In this document: one piece after another, positions 7,265 through 17,472 of the stretch | Layout of the letters: each line of letters opens with the position of its first letter | Position numbering within the stretch: the first letter of the stretch is position 1 | NCBI RefSeq assembly: GCF_003605435.1 | Contig: NZ_QXQB01000004.1 | Location: 496,001-560,000, forward strand | Direction of reading: 5' to 3' | DNA: 64,000 nucleotides | From: Paenibacillus pinisoli | Lineage (GTDB): Bacteria > Bacillota > Bacilli > Paenibacillales > Paenibacillaceae | The notes under the pieces: model-generated | The model's input: the letters and a program-made list of their open reading frames with translations, nothing else | The model's database searches: none | Told to the model about the DNA's origin: nothing | Position numbers and translations under genes: made by a program

Positions 7265-8845
7265 TTATCGATTGCCGCGTCCGCCTGAGCGCCCGCCGCC
7301 GCTTGGTTTTCCTTGTCTTCCGCTGCTGCGCCCGCCGGATCGTCCGCCGGATTGCTGGCCTCTCTGGCTCTTGCCGCCAGCCGCTGGAGAACGCTTCGGC
7401 CCGCGGTCGGAGGAACGACCGCTATCCCGGCGGTTGCCGCCATCCCGCTGCTTGCCGCGCGGGCTGCCGGACTCGTCCGCAACCGCCCACGGATTGCTGC
7501 TGTCTGCCACTGCAGCAGTCGGTTTCTGACTGCGGGCAGTCGGCTTCGCGGAGCCGCGGCCTCCTTCGCGTAGTCCCTTGCGGTCGCTGCCGCGTCCGCC
7601 GCTTCGTCCTGCCGGCCTGCCGGAAGCCTGGCCCCGTCCTGCCGGTCTGCCGGAAGCCTGGCCCCGTCCTTCACGGCTGCGTTCATTGCCGTTAGGGCGT
7701 TGTGCCCCGCGAGCGGAAGACAGTTCGCCTTCGCGGTCAATGGAGCGATGCTCCAGACGGGCGCCGATGCTCTTCTCGATCGCCGCCAACTTGGAGGCAT
7801 CGTACGGCGTCGCGAGTGTGACGGCCATGCCCTTCTGTCCGGCGCGGCCGGTTCTGCCGATACGGTGAATGTAGCTTTCGCCATCGAGCGGCATGTCGTA
7901 ATTGTATACATGGGTGACGCCTTCTACGTCAAGGCCGCGGGCCGCTACGTCGGTTGCTACGAGCACCTGGAGACGGGCTTCGCGGAATCGCTTCATGACT
8001 TGCTCCCGCTTCGCCTGCGTCAAGTCGCCGTGCAGCTCGTCCGATTCGATGCCTTGATCCTGTAGCGCTTCATTAAGCTTCTTCGCCCGAACTTTTGTTC
8101 TGCAGAAGATAACGGCCAGGTAGGGCCGGTGCTGCTCGATCAGATGGACCAGCGCGCGCTGCTTTCCGCGGTCAGTCGTATCTACTACAAGCTGCTTGAT
8201 GCTGTCCAGCGTAACATTGGCGCTGCGGATCTGCACATCCTCCGGCGCGTTCATATATTCCGAGGCAAGCCTGCGGATGGCATCCGGCATCGTAGCGGAG
8301 AACAGCATAGTCTGGCGCGCTCTTGGCGTCTGAGTGATGATGCTCTCGACCTCGGGCAGGAAGCCCATATGCAGCATTTGATCCGCTTCATCAAGCACGA
8401 GCATGGACAGCTTGCCGAGGCTTACTGTTCCGCGCGTCATATGGTCGATCAGCCGTCCAGGAGTCGCTACTACAATATGCGGCGCGCGCTGGAGCTTGCG
8501 GATCTGCGCCTCCACGTCCTGACCGCCGTAAGCCGCCAGCACATTGGCGCCGACCGCCGGCGCAAGCTTCTTCAGCTCGGCTGTAATCTGGATAGCCAAT
8601 TCCCGTGTCGGAGTGAGAATAAGCGCTTGCACCTGTTCTTTATTTACATTAATCCGCTCCAGAATTGGCAAGGCGAAGGCCAATGTCTTGCCTGTGCCCG
8701 TCTGAGCTTGAGCGATGACATCTTTGCCGTTCATCAGCAGCGGAATCGTCTGCCGCTGTACAGGGGTCGGCTCGCTAATGCCAGCCTGTTTCAATAAGTC
8801 GTTCAGCCCCCCGGTTACCCCGAGCGCTTGGAATGCGTTAGCCAT
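7265..8845 (-). CDS. DEAD-box RNA helicase with RG-rich tail (CshA-like)
   Basis: A 526-residue ATP-dependent RNA helicase. Motifs in order are the Q motif (PTPVQ near 30), Walker A AQTGTGKT (47-54), PTREL, DEAD in VLDEADQML (near 150), SAT in FSATMP, and HRIGRTGRAG near 330. From about residue 370 to the end the protein is low complexity, rich in Gly, Arg, Ser and Gln, as in RNA-binding RGG tails of CshA/CsdA-type helicases used in ribosome assembly, mRNA decay and cold adaptation. Part of the tail is a 10-residue tandem duplication (see the repeat at 7608-7667). It is a monocistronic minus-strand gene divergent from the YwbE-like gene. Long open frames on the other strand over the tail are composition artefacts. 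Confidence 0.92.
   Translation of the reverse strand: MANAFQALGVTGGLNDLLKQAGISEPTPVQRQTIPLLMNGKDVIAQAQTGTGKTLAFALPILERINVNKEQVQALILTPTRELAIQITAELKKLAPAVGANVLAAYGGQDVEAQIRKLQRAPHIVVATPGRLIDHMTRGTVSLGKLSMLVLDEADQMLHMGFLPEVESIITQTPRARQTMLFSATMPDAIRRLASEYMNAPEDVQIRSANVTLDSIKQLVVDTTDRGKQRALVHLIEQHRPYLAVIFCRTKVRAKKLNEALQDQGIESDELHGDLTQAKREQVMKRFREARLQVLVATDVAARGLDVEGVTHVYNYDMPLDGESYIHRIGRTGRAGQKGMAVTLATPYDASKLAAIEKSIGARLEHRSIDREGELSSARGAQRPNGNERSREGRGQASGRPAGRGQASGRPAGRSGGRGSDRKGLREGGRGSAKPTARSQKPTAAVADSSNPWAVADESGSPRGKQRDGGNRRDSGRSSDRGPKRSPAAGGKSQRGQQSGGRSGGRSSGRQGKPSGGGRSGGRGNR
7608..7667. repeat. Two 30-bp tandem copies in the helicase tail
   Basis: The units 7608-7637 and 7638-7667 differ at one base. 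On the minus strand they encode GRGQASGRPA twice in the RG-rich tail of the helicase. Confidence 0.85.
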
Positions 8846-8963
8846 TCGATATGTTCCTCATTTCATGTCATATGTAGTTAAGTATAACAGTTGCAGAGAA
8901 CATGTGCATCTTAGAAATGCATATGCTATGCTTATAGCCATCATCAAGAAGAGGAATGAGAGC

Positions 8964-9164
8964 ATGCAGACATCAGGAACAATCCGGTCCATGATTAAGC
9001 CCGGACTGGAAGTGCATATCGTGCTGAAGCAGGATCAGCGGACCGGGAAGCTGACCAGGGGCGTCGTGAAGGATATTCTGACGAATTCTCCGCAGCACCC
9101 GCACGGCATTAAAGTAAGACTGCAGGATGGCGCAGTCGGCCGCGTCAAAGAAATTTTGTCGTAA
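8964..9164 (+). CDS. ywbE: YwbE family protein
   Basis: A 66-residue protein matching the YwbE family of unknown function. It has a short basic N-terminus, then the conserved core IKPGLEVHIVLKQDQRTGKLTRG and a C-terminal HPHGIKVRL segment ending GRVKEIL, which looks like a small SH3/KOW-like beta barrel. The ATG at 8964 has GAGGA about nine bases upstream. It is divergent from the helicase gene with 118 bases between them and is followed by a YneQ-like gene 66 bases on. A nucleic-acid-binding role is only a guess from the fold. Confidence 0.8.
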   Translation: MQTSGTIRSMIKPGLEVHIVLKQDQRTGKLTRGVVKDILTNSPQHPHGIKVRLQDGAVGRVKEILS

Positions 9165-9230
9165 GATCAGAACATGAACAGCGGCTCTGGAGCGAAGGGG
9201 CTTCGGCGGAAGGCAAGGAGGATCGGCAGC

Positions 9231-9599
9231 ATGGCATTCGGCATTACCCGCAAGGAGATGAGGGAATGGAAGGAGCGCGTCCTGCGTGGGGAGATCGCCT
9301 TCCTGACGCACTATTGGCTGGACGAACGCTTTCCCGGCGTTCGGACCGTTACGAAGGCAGGGTGCTCGGATTTGGACAAGCTGGCTGCCTGGTGCAGGGA
9401 GAACGGCTTGAATCCGGCCTACATCCATAAGCGCGAAGAGTATCCTCACTTTGATCTGATAGGTTATAAGCAGGCTGAAATTTTACAGAAAGAAGGCCGG
9501 TACGACCACATGGAGCGGTTCGGCATCCGGACCTTTGGAGCGGGTACGAGGGGAGACGGGGATCTTGCAGGAGAGAAAGCTTGGCAACAGACGGATTGA
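9231..9599 (+). CDS. yneQ: YneQ-like conserved protein
   Basis: A 122-residue protein matching the conserved hypothetical family typified by B. subtilis YneQ. It begins MAFGITRKEMREWKERV, with conserved blocks FLTHYWLDERFPG, TKAGC and EYPHFDLIGYKQAEIL. The function is unknown. AAGGAGG ten bases before the ATG at 9231 defines the start; the frame is open from 9174. The C-terminal 20 residues after the conserved HMERF block look non-conserved, and their DNA overlaps the start of the GNAT gene in another frame. Confidence 0.8.
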   Translation: MAFGITRKEMREWKERVLRGEIAFLTHYWLDERFPGVRTVTKAGCSDLDKLAAWCRENGLNPAYIHKREEYPHFDLIGYKQAEILQKEGRYDHMERFGIRTFGAGTRGDGDLAGEKAWQQTD

Positions 9600-10320
9600 A
9601 GAACTAAGCTTGAACGGCTGGCCGGCTCTGCAGACGATTCTGCAGGACGGTTGGCTGCTTCGATTTACCGAGGGCTATACGAAGCGATCCAATTCGGTTC
9701 AGCCGATCTATGGATTTAGCGGCGATCTGGATAGGCAGATTGGGCGTTGCGAGGAGCTATACCGTGCTCAAGGCCAGCCGGTTGTCTTTAAAATTACGCC
9801 ATTTGCGGAACCTGGCACCCTGGATGCCAGGCTGGAGGAGCTGGGTTACGAGCGGATCGACCATACGCTGGTCAAGACTGCATCGATTGACGAGCTTCCG
9901 GAACCCCGATATGGGGAGGGCTTCCATTGGAGCGCGGAACTAACGGACGAATGGCTGGAGGCCATTGTCCGGTTACAGGGCCTTAGCGACCGGGCACGGG
10001 ATACGACACGGCGGATGCTGGCGGGACAGCCTTTGCGCAGAGCGTTCGGCCTGTTCAAGCGCGGGGATGTTCCAGTTGCAGCAGGGATGGTCGTGCTGGA
10101 GGAGGGCTATGCCGGCTTGTATGATATTGTAACGGACGCAAGCGAGCGCGGCCGGGGGTACGGGGAGGCGCTTACCCTCGGGCTGCTGGGATGGGCTGGC
10201 GAGCATGGCGCCAGAATGGCTTATCTGCTTGTTGTGAAGAGCAATGCGGCAGCAAATCGGCTATATGACAAATTCGGGTTTATGACACAATACGAATATT
10301 GGTACCGGGTGAAGAAATAG
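9565..10320 (+). CDS. GNAT family N-acetyltransferase
   Basis: About 251 residues. The N-terminal half carries IEELSLNGWPALQ and GWLLRFTEGYTKRSNSVQP, a pattern of a recognisable GNAT subfamily. The C-terminal half has the acetyl-CoA loop (RGRGYGEALTLGLL) and the closing LYDKFGF motif. The substrate is unknown. The start is uncertain: a TTG at 9565 has AGGGGAG 10 bases upstream, while an in-frame TTG at 9535 is also possible. Either start overlaps the end of yneQ by 35-65 bases, implying coupled translation. A UUCG-loop terminator follows the stop. Confidence 0.8.
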   Translation: MQERKLGNRRIEELSLNGWPALQTILQDGWLLRFTEGYTKRSNSVQPIYGFSGDLDRQIGRCEELYRAQGQPVVFKITPFAEPGTLDARLEELGYERIDHTLVKTASIDELPEPRYGEGFHWSAELTDEWLEAIVRLQGLSDRARDTTRRMLAGQPLRRAFGLFKRGDVPVAAGMVVLEEGYAGLYDIVTDASERGRGYGEALTLGLLGWAGEHGARMAYLLVVKSNAAANRLYDKFGFMTQYEYWYRVKK

Positions 10321-10336
10321 TGGATCAAAATGATGA

Positions 10337-10360
10337 CTCCCTTCGGGGAGCTTTTTTTGT
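10337..10360 (+). terminator. Rho-independent terminator with TTCG loop
   Basis: CTCCC (10337-10341) and GGGAG (10346-10350) close a stable UUCG tetraloop, followed by CTTTTTTTG. It ends the ywbE-yneQ-GNAT cluster. Confidence 0.8.
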
Positions 10361-10545
10361 TAGGAAGTGCAGCGACATCATCATAAAAAGAATCTGGTGC
10401 AACTTGCGGTGGAAAAGCAGCGTTAGTAAGAGTAGATGCGGATGGATGATCATGGAAAAGGGCAAGCTGATGGAGATTATTCGTCATTGTGGAAATTGCT
10501 TAGTCCTCGTTCACGGCGAACATACAGATACAAGGAGAGATAGGT

Positions 10546-10950
10546 ATGACTAGAACCTTTATTGTATTGGCAGGCTTACTATCTGTCATCGCAGGTCTCG
10601 CTTATATCGGCACAACCTGGCTTGCAGCAGACTTCCTGGGACCGGAGGCCGGTTCTGAACGGGATACCGTCCGGTTTTGGGGGATATGTTCGATCATTGC
10701 CGGCGCGCTGCTGCTTGGATTGCTGTCTGCCCGCCCTTGGATGAAGGAAGGACTTAGCGACGGCTTGCTTATTGCTGCTCTCTCGGCGATATTCATCATT
10801 CAGATTCCCCCGTTCGGGTTATGGATGCTGGGGTTTATCATAAGCGGGTATACCGCGGTATTGGGAATATTGTTGCACGGTGCGCTGATGGTCTGCGTAT
10901 GCGTGACGTTTGGATTTGCCAGAAGAGGCTTGGCCAGGGAAGCCGCTTGA
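10546..10950 (+). CDS. Four-helix membrane protein of unknown function
   Basis: A 134-residue protein, almost entirely hydrophobic, with four likely membrane helices (about residues 4-27, 44-62, 72-92 and 96-125) and a short basic tail (FARRGLAREAA). I do not recognise the family. AAGGAGAGA precedes the ATG at 10546 by about eight bases. It stands alone between a terminator and the leuS promoter/T-box. The 200 bases before it contain no convincing gene; a 34-codon frame at 10449 lacks support. Confidence 0.6.
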   Translation: MTRTFIVLAGLLSVIAGLAYIGTTWLAADFLGPEAGSERDTVRFWGICSIIAGALLLGLLSARPWMKEGLSDGLLIAALSAIFIIQIPPFGLWMLGFIISGYTAVLGILLHGALMVCVCVTFGFARRGLAREAA

Positions 10951-10980
10951 GAAATTATGAGCTGCAAGGCCGCTGCCGGC

Positions 10981-11010
10981 TTGACATGAAAGAGCAAGGA
11001 CTTATATAAT
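10981..11010 (+). promoter_or_regulatory. Sigma-A promoter of the leuS T-box
   Basis: TTGACA at 10981-10986, an 18-base spacer, and TATAAT at 11005-11010. Both hexamers are perfect. Transcription would start near 11017, directly ahead of the T-box leader. Confidence 0.85.
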
Positions 11011-11024
11011 CGGTAGTAATTGTT

Positions 11025-11300
11025 TGAATGATAGGAATTGGCGTTGAAGAGGAACAGTACAGGCGTTGCATCGGAATAGAGAGCCGGCGGTTGGTGAAAG
11101 CCGGACCATGCGCGCAGGGAAGCTCGCCTCGGAGCCGAACGGCCAACCTTTAGCAGCTAAGGCGAACCGTTCCGCATCGTCCGCGTTAAGGACGACAAGT
11201 GAGCAAGGGCAGGGCATGCCTGATGCTAACTAGGGTGGTACCACGGGAGAATATCCTCTCGTCCCTAGCGTTAATCCGCTGGGGGCGGGAGGTTTTTTTA
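11025..11300 (+). promoter_or_regulatory. T-box riboswitch controlling leuS
   Basis: A tRNA-sensing leader. A stem I region is recognisable by AGAGAGCCGG and GGTGAAAGCCGG (about 11080-11103). The T-box bulge GGTGGTACCACG is at 11234-11245. The competing terminator has arms CCTCTCGTCCC (11255-11265) and GGGGGCGGGAGG (11281-11292), followed by seven Ts (11293-11299). The likely specifier triplet is CTC (Leu) at 11123-11125 after GGGAAG, matching the downstream leucyl-tRNA synthetase; another CTC at 11128 makes the exact triplet uncertain. Uncharged tRNA-Leu should stabilise the antiterminator and allow leuS expression. Confidence 0.92.
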
Positions 11301-11330
11301 TGTTTTCTAGACGATTAGGAGGAAGCACGA

Positions 11331-13769
11331 ATGACTCAGGAACACCAACGACACGGCTATAATCCGCTAGCGATTGAGCCGAAATGGCAGCAATATTGGG
11401 ACGCGAACAAGACGTTCCAGACTAAGGAAGACGCAGGGAAGCCTAAATTTTACGCTCTGGATATGTTCCCGTATCCGTCTGGCGCGGGGCTTCATGTAGG
11501 CCATCCGGAAGGCTATACCGCTACCGATATCGTATCCCGCTACAAGCGGATGAAAGGCTTCAACGTACTCCATCCGATGGGCTGGGATGCATTCGGCCTG
11601 CCTGCGGAGCAGCATGCGCTCGACACAGGGCAGCATCCGCGTGATATTACGTTCAAGAATATCGACAACTTCCGCCGTCAGATCAAATCGCTGGGCTTCT
11701 CCTACGATTGGGATCGCGAATTCAGCACGACGGACCCCGATTATTATAAATGGACACAATGGATCTTCATTCAGCTGTATAAGCGCGGTCTGGCTTATGT
11801 AGCGGAAGTGCCGGTCAACTGGTGTCCGGCGCTTGGCACCGTTCTTGCGAACGAGGAAGTGATCGACGGCTTGAGCGAGCGCGGCGGCCACCCGGTTATC
11901 CGCAAGCCAATGCGCCAGTGGATCCTGAAAATTACGGAATATGCAGACCGTTTGCTGGATGATCTGGAAGAGCTGGACTGGTCGGAGAGCATCAAGGATA
12001 TGCAGCGCAACTGGATCGGCAAGTCGACGGGCGCGGAAGTTACATTCGATATTGACGGGCATGAAGGTTCTTTGGATGTGTTTACGACTCGCCCGGATAC
12101 ATTGTTCGGCGCGACATATTGCGTTCTGGCTCCAGAGCATGAGCTGGTGGCCTCGATTACGACTGCCGAGCAGAAAGCAGCCGTAGAAGCCTATCAGGAA
12201 GCTGCTGCGCGCAAGAGCGATCTGGAGCGCACAGATCTCGCGAAGGACAAAACGGGCGTATTCACGGGCGCATATGCGGTCAATCCGGTGAATGGCGCAA
12301 AAACGCCGATCTGGATTGCCGATTACGTGCTTGCCGGATACGGCACAGGCGCGATTATGGCCGTTCCGGGCCATGATGCAAGAGACTGGGAGTTTGCGAA
12401 GCAATTCGATCTGCCGATTATTGAAGTAGTGGAAGGCGGGGACATCTCGAAGGAAGCTTTCGCGGGAGACGGCAAGCATGTCAACTCGGATTTCCTGAAC
12501 GGACTGAACAACGCAGACGCGATCAAAGCGATGATCGCGCATCTGGAAGAGGCGGGCAAAGGCAAGGCGAAGGTTACTTACCGCCTGCGCGACTGGCTGT
12601 TCAGCCGCCAGCGCTACTGGGGCGAGCCGATTCCGATCCTGCATCTGGAGGACGGCACGATGAAGCCGGTGCCGGAAGACCAATTGCCGCTGCTGCTGCC
12701 TGATGTCGATGCAATCAAGCCATCCGGCACGGGCGAATCCCCGCTGGCGAACGTGACGGAGTGGGTCAACACGGTTGATCCGGAGACGGGCATGAAGGCT
12801 CGCCGCGAGACGAACACAATGCCGCAATGGGCGGGAAGCTGCTGGTATTACCTGCGCTTCATCGATCCGAAGAACGACAAGGAGATTTGCTCGCCTGAGA
12901 AGCAGAAGGAATGGCTGCCGGTAGACTTGTACATCGGCGGCGCGGAGCATGCGGTGCTTCACCTGTTGTACGCGCGCTTCTGGCACAAGGTGCTGTATGA
13001 TTTGGGCATTGTGCATACGAAGGAGCCGTTCCACAAGCTGGTGAACCAAGGCATGATCCTCGGCACCAACAACGAGAAGATGTCCAAGTCGCGCGGCAAC
13101 GTCATCAACCCGGACGATATCGTGAACGAATTCGGCGCGGATACGCTTCGTATGTACGAGATGTTCATGGGGCCGCTTGAGGCGACAAAACCTTGGAGCA
13201 CGAATGGCGTAGAAGGCTCTTACCGCTTCCTGGCGCGCGTATGGCGTCTGTTTGTGAATGAGGACGGAACCATCAGCTCCAAAATTGGTGACGGCGAGAC
13301 AACCGACGTATTCAAGCGCACGTGGCATCGCTCCATTAAGAAAATTACGGACGATTACGAGAATTTGCGCTTCAATACGGTTATCAGCCAGCTGATGATC
13401 TTCGTGAACGAAGCGTACAAGACCGATGTATTGCCGCGTGAAGCGATGGCGCAGTTCGTGCAGCTGCTCTCCCCGATCGCGCCGCACATTGCGGAAGAGC
13501 TGTGGGAGAAGCTTGGCTTTGAAGGCTCGATCACTTATGCCGCTTGGCCGACGTATGACGAAGCATGGACAGTCGATCAGGAAGTGGAGATCGTTGTACA
13601 GGTGAACGGCAAAATCGTCGAGCGCATCTCGATCGCTGCCGATACGAATGAAGCGGATATGGAGGCCTTGGCGAAAGGACGGGAGAAAGTGCAAGAGCTG
13701 ATCGCTGGCAAGACCGTCCGCAAAGTTATCGCGGTCAAAGGAAAGCTTGTCAATATTGTAGCCAACTAA
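11331..13769 (+). CDS. leuS: Leucyl-tRNA synthetase
   Basis: An 812-residue class Ia aminoacyl-tRNA synthetase that charges tRNA-Leu. The HIGH-type motif appears as [15 protein letters not shown] near residue 53. The CP1 editing domain contains [11 protein letters not shown] and [14 protein letters not shown]. The catalytic KMSKS motif ([11 protein letters not shown]) is near residue 583, followed by the anticodon-binding domain and a C-terminal domain ending near IVAN. Length matches the bacterial enzyme. TAGGAGGAAGC lies directly before the ATG. It is controlled by the T-box upstream. A 775-codon open frame on the opposite strand is a codon-bias shadow. Confidence 0.97.
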   Translation: MTQEHQRHGYNPLAIEPKWQQYWDANKTFQTKEDAGKPKFYALDMFPYPSGAGLHVGHPEGYTATDIVSRYKRMKGFNVLHPMGWDAFGLPAEQHALDTGQHPRDITFKNIDNFRRQIKSLGFSYDWDREFSTTDPDYYKWTQWIFIQLYKRGLAYVAEVPVNWCPALGTVLANEEVIDGLSERGGHPVIRKPMRQWILKITEYADRLLDDLEELDWSESIKDMQRNWIGKSTGAEVTFDIDGHEGSLDVFTTRPDTLFGATYCVLAPEHELVASITTAEQKAAVEAYQEAAARKSDLERTDLAKDKTGVFTGAYAVNPVNGAKTPIWIADYVLAGYGTGAIMAVPGHDARDWEFAKQFDLPIIEVVEGGDISKEAFAGDGKHVNSDFLNGLNNADAIKAMIAHLEEAGKGKAKVTYRLRDWLFSRQRYWGEPIPILHLEDGTMKPVPEDQLPLLLPDVDAIKPSGTGESPLANVTEWVNTVDPETGMKARRETNTMPQWAGSCWYYLRFIDPKNDKEICSPEKQKEWLPVDLYIGGAEHAVLHLLYARFWHKVLYDLGIVHTKEPFHKLVNQGMILGTNNEKMSKSRGNVINPDDIVNEFGADTLRMYEMFMGPLEATKPWSTNGVEGSYRFLARVWRLFVNEDGTISSKIGDGETTDVFKRTWHRSIKKITDDYENLRFNTVISQLMIFVNEAYKTDVLPREAMAQFVQLLSPIAPHIAEELWEKLGFEGSITYAAWPTYDEAWTVDQEVEIVVQVNGKIVERISIAADTNEADMEALAKGREKVQELIAGKTVRKVIAVKGKLVNIVAN

Positions 13770-13788
13770 TCGAATACGACTCGCAATC

Positions 13789-13843
13789 CGAAGAGGTGAG
13801 CGGGCTTTAGCTGAAGAACAGCTATTGTCCGTTCACCTCTTCG
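13789..13843. terminator. Long hairpin between convergent leuS and comER
   Basis: The arms 13789-13803 and 13829-13843 pair over 15 positions with one mismatch (core GAAGAGGTGA/TCACCTCTTC), enclosing an inner TAGCTG/CAGCTA stem. No long T run follows on either strand, and the 3' arm lies inside the comER coding end. It may act as a terminator or a transcript-stabilising end. Confidence 0.5.
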
Positions 13844-14661
13844 CCGTAGAAAGCGGTAGAAACCTTAACGAGATCCTCGTTGTACTTGGCATGTGTCGTT
13901 CTAATCAGACTGTTGAAGATGCCGTCGGTCTCCCTCCGCAGCAGATGCAGCGCCTTCGCTGTGATGCCACCCGGCACCGCGACGCGCTCCTGAATTTCTT
14001 CCGGAGTCATCCGTCCTTCAGTAAGCAGCAAGCCGGTGCCCAGCAGCATATTGGCCGCAACTTGCAGCGCTTCGCTGCGAGGAATGCCCGTCTCTTCTAC
14101 CGCCGCATCTATGAACTGCTGCAGCAGAAAAGCCATGAACGCCGGGCCGCAGCTCGAAATGTCAGATACGATGCGCGTATAGTCCTCCTCAATGCGCAGC
14201 GGCTCGCTGATGTGGGAGAATAGCGACTCCAGCCGCTTCTTATCCTTCTCGATCATCGTCTCGCCGTAGATGCACAGAGAAGCCCCGCTCCATACCATAT
14301 TGGTTATGCTGGGGATTATTTTGGCAACCTTGCAGTTCAGCTCTCCTTCCAGGTGAGAGACGAGAACGGGACTTGTGATCGACACGACAATCTGCTGGGG
14401 CAGGATGACGGATTTAATATCCTGAACAACATGAATAAACTCATGCGGCTTGACGCACAGGAAGAGGATGTCGCTGCCGCGGGCGGTCCCCGCGTTCGTA
14501 TATTCGGCTCTCATGCCGGGATACCGGTCGGCTATCGCCTGCGCTTTGGCATACGTGCGATTGCTGATGGCGATTTCTGCAGGCGCAAGGGCGCCGGAAG
14601 CGACCAGCGCTTCTATCAGCAATGTTCCCATCGAGCCCGTTCCGATAAATCCTACATTCAT
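13822..14661 (-). CDS. comER: ComER, late-competence pyrroline-5-carboxylate-reductase-like protein
   Basis: A 279-residue NAD(P)-binding protein of the ProC family. The Rossmann motif GFIGTGSMG is at the N-terminus, CVKPHEF in the middle, and the C-terminal dimer domain has SSCGPAFMAFLLQQ and VAVPGGITAKAL. In B. subtilis comER lies divergent to comEABC, exactly as here, so the name rests on both sequence and position. Its contribution to competence is not clear in the model organism. AGGAGG lies about ten bases before the ATG at 14661. The proline-biosynthetic reaction is possible but not assured. Confidence 0.85.
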   Translation of the reverse strand: MNVGFIGTGSMGTLLIEALVASGALAPAEIAISNRTYAKAQAIADRYPGMRAEYTNAGTARGSDILFLCVKPHEFIHVVQDIKSVILPQQIVVSITSPVLVSHLEGELNCKVAKIIPSITNMVWSGASLCIYGETMIEKDKKRLESLFSHISEPLRIEEDYTRIVSDISSCGPAFMAFLLQQFIDAAVEETGIPRSEALQVAANMLLGTGLLLTEGRMTPEEIQERVAVPGGITAKALHLLRRETDGIFNSLIRTTHAKYNEDLVKVSTAFYGEEVNGQ

Positions 14662-14773
14662 GCTAAGCCCTCCTATACCGATTACGCGTAATGTATGTTC
14701 TTATATCCTATTCCGCAAGACTTGTTTCGTATGTCACGAATTACCAATTTAATTATAGGAAGGAGAAATGGAT

Positions 14774-16700
<1,927 letters not shown>

Positions 16701-16821
16701 TGCTGTCAGTACTGGCGTCGGCGCCGGCTTAGGATTACAATAGAATCAATCATATGGATTAGAAGCGGGCACATCCGCATCATCTTAGAATACAGGTACA
16801 GCCAGAGACGGGGAGGAAACG

Positions 16822-17352
16822 ATGACCTCAGCAACAAACGATGCCATCCGCAAGGATTGGGACACTTATTTCATGGATATCGCTTATATGGTATCGACAC
16901 GCTCGCGTTGTCCGCGCAGACATGTCGGAGCGGTGCTTGTGCAGGGCAAGAAGCTGCTGGGAACCGCGTATAACGGCGCCCCTATGGGCGCGCATGACTG
17001 TCTGGAAGCCGGCTGCATGATTTCGGAAGAGGTCGAGGTGAAGCAGGTTGACGGCGTGGAGCAGGTGATCCGCAAGCAGCGCTGTATCCGCACCATTCAT
17101 GCGGAGCAGAACCTGCTGCTGTTCACCGACAGGGCGGATCGTGAAGGCTCGGTCGTCTATGTCACGGACCAGCCATGCTGGACATGCGCCAACATGCTGG
17201 CGAACAGCGGCGTAGAAGAAATCGTCTATCATCGCGCGTATCCGAAGGACAGTGAAAAGGTGTATGCGTTAATGGCTCAGCAGGGCATCGCGTTCCGGCA
17301 GGTGGAGCATTATACGCCGCCAGCCCAAGCAGGGATGGAAGTTACGTCATAA
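16822..17352 (+). CDS. comEB: ComEB, dCMP deaminase
   Basis: A 176-residue zinc-dependent deoxycytidylate deaminase converting dCMP to dUMP. Zinc ligands and the catalytic Glu are visible in THAEQN and in DQPCWTCANM. The N-terminal CPRRHVGAVLV block and the extra Cys-containing insert (HDCLEAGC and KQRCIRT) are typical of ComEB-type enzymes. GGGGAGGAAAC precedes the ATG. It lies between metY and comEC but is followed by a strong terminator, so comEC may have its own promoter. In B. subtilis comEB is dispensable for transformation. Confidence 0.92.
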   Translation: MTSATNDAIRKDWDTYFMDIAYMVSTRSRCPRRHVGAVLVQGKKLLGTAYNGAPMGAHDCLEAGCMISEEVEVKQVDGVEQVIRKQRCIRTIHAEQNLLLFTDRADREGSVVYVTDQPCWTCANMLANSGVEEIVYHRAYPKDSEKVYALMAQQGIAFRQVEHYTPPAQAGMEVTS

Positions 17353-17402
17353 TAGAGTTGGCAGATGCGATCCTGGCATCGGTCCATTCATAGAGCAGGG
17401 AG

Positions 17403-17446
17403 GAACCCTCAGCCGCATGGCATTTGCGGCTGAGGGTTCTTTTTAT
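17403..17446 (+). terminator. Rho-independent terminator between comEB and comEC
   Basis: A perfect 15-bp stem (17403-17417 and 17425-17439) with a seven-base loop followed by TTTTTTATTT. Its position only 27 bases before comEC suggests that comEC is transcribed mainly by read-through or from a nearby promoter. Confidence 0.9.
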
Positions 17447-17472
17447 TTGGGCGATCGGGGGTGCTTGATGTG

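Noticed and set aside
7213..7911. Alternative frames over the helicase tail on both strands
   Set aside because: GC-rich RG repeats keep several frames open; the translated products are low complexity without starts or sites.
10299..10553. Small frames before the four-helix membrane protein
   Set aside because: They overlap the terminator after the GNAT gene and lack ribosome sites or recognisable features.
11367..13694. A 775-codon open frame antisense to leuS
   Set aside because: It mirrors leuS codon use, has no ribosome site or family motifs, and leuS itself is certain.
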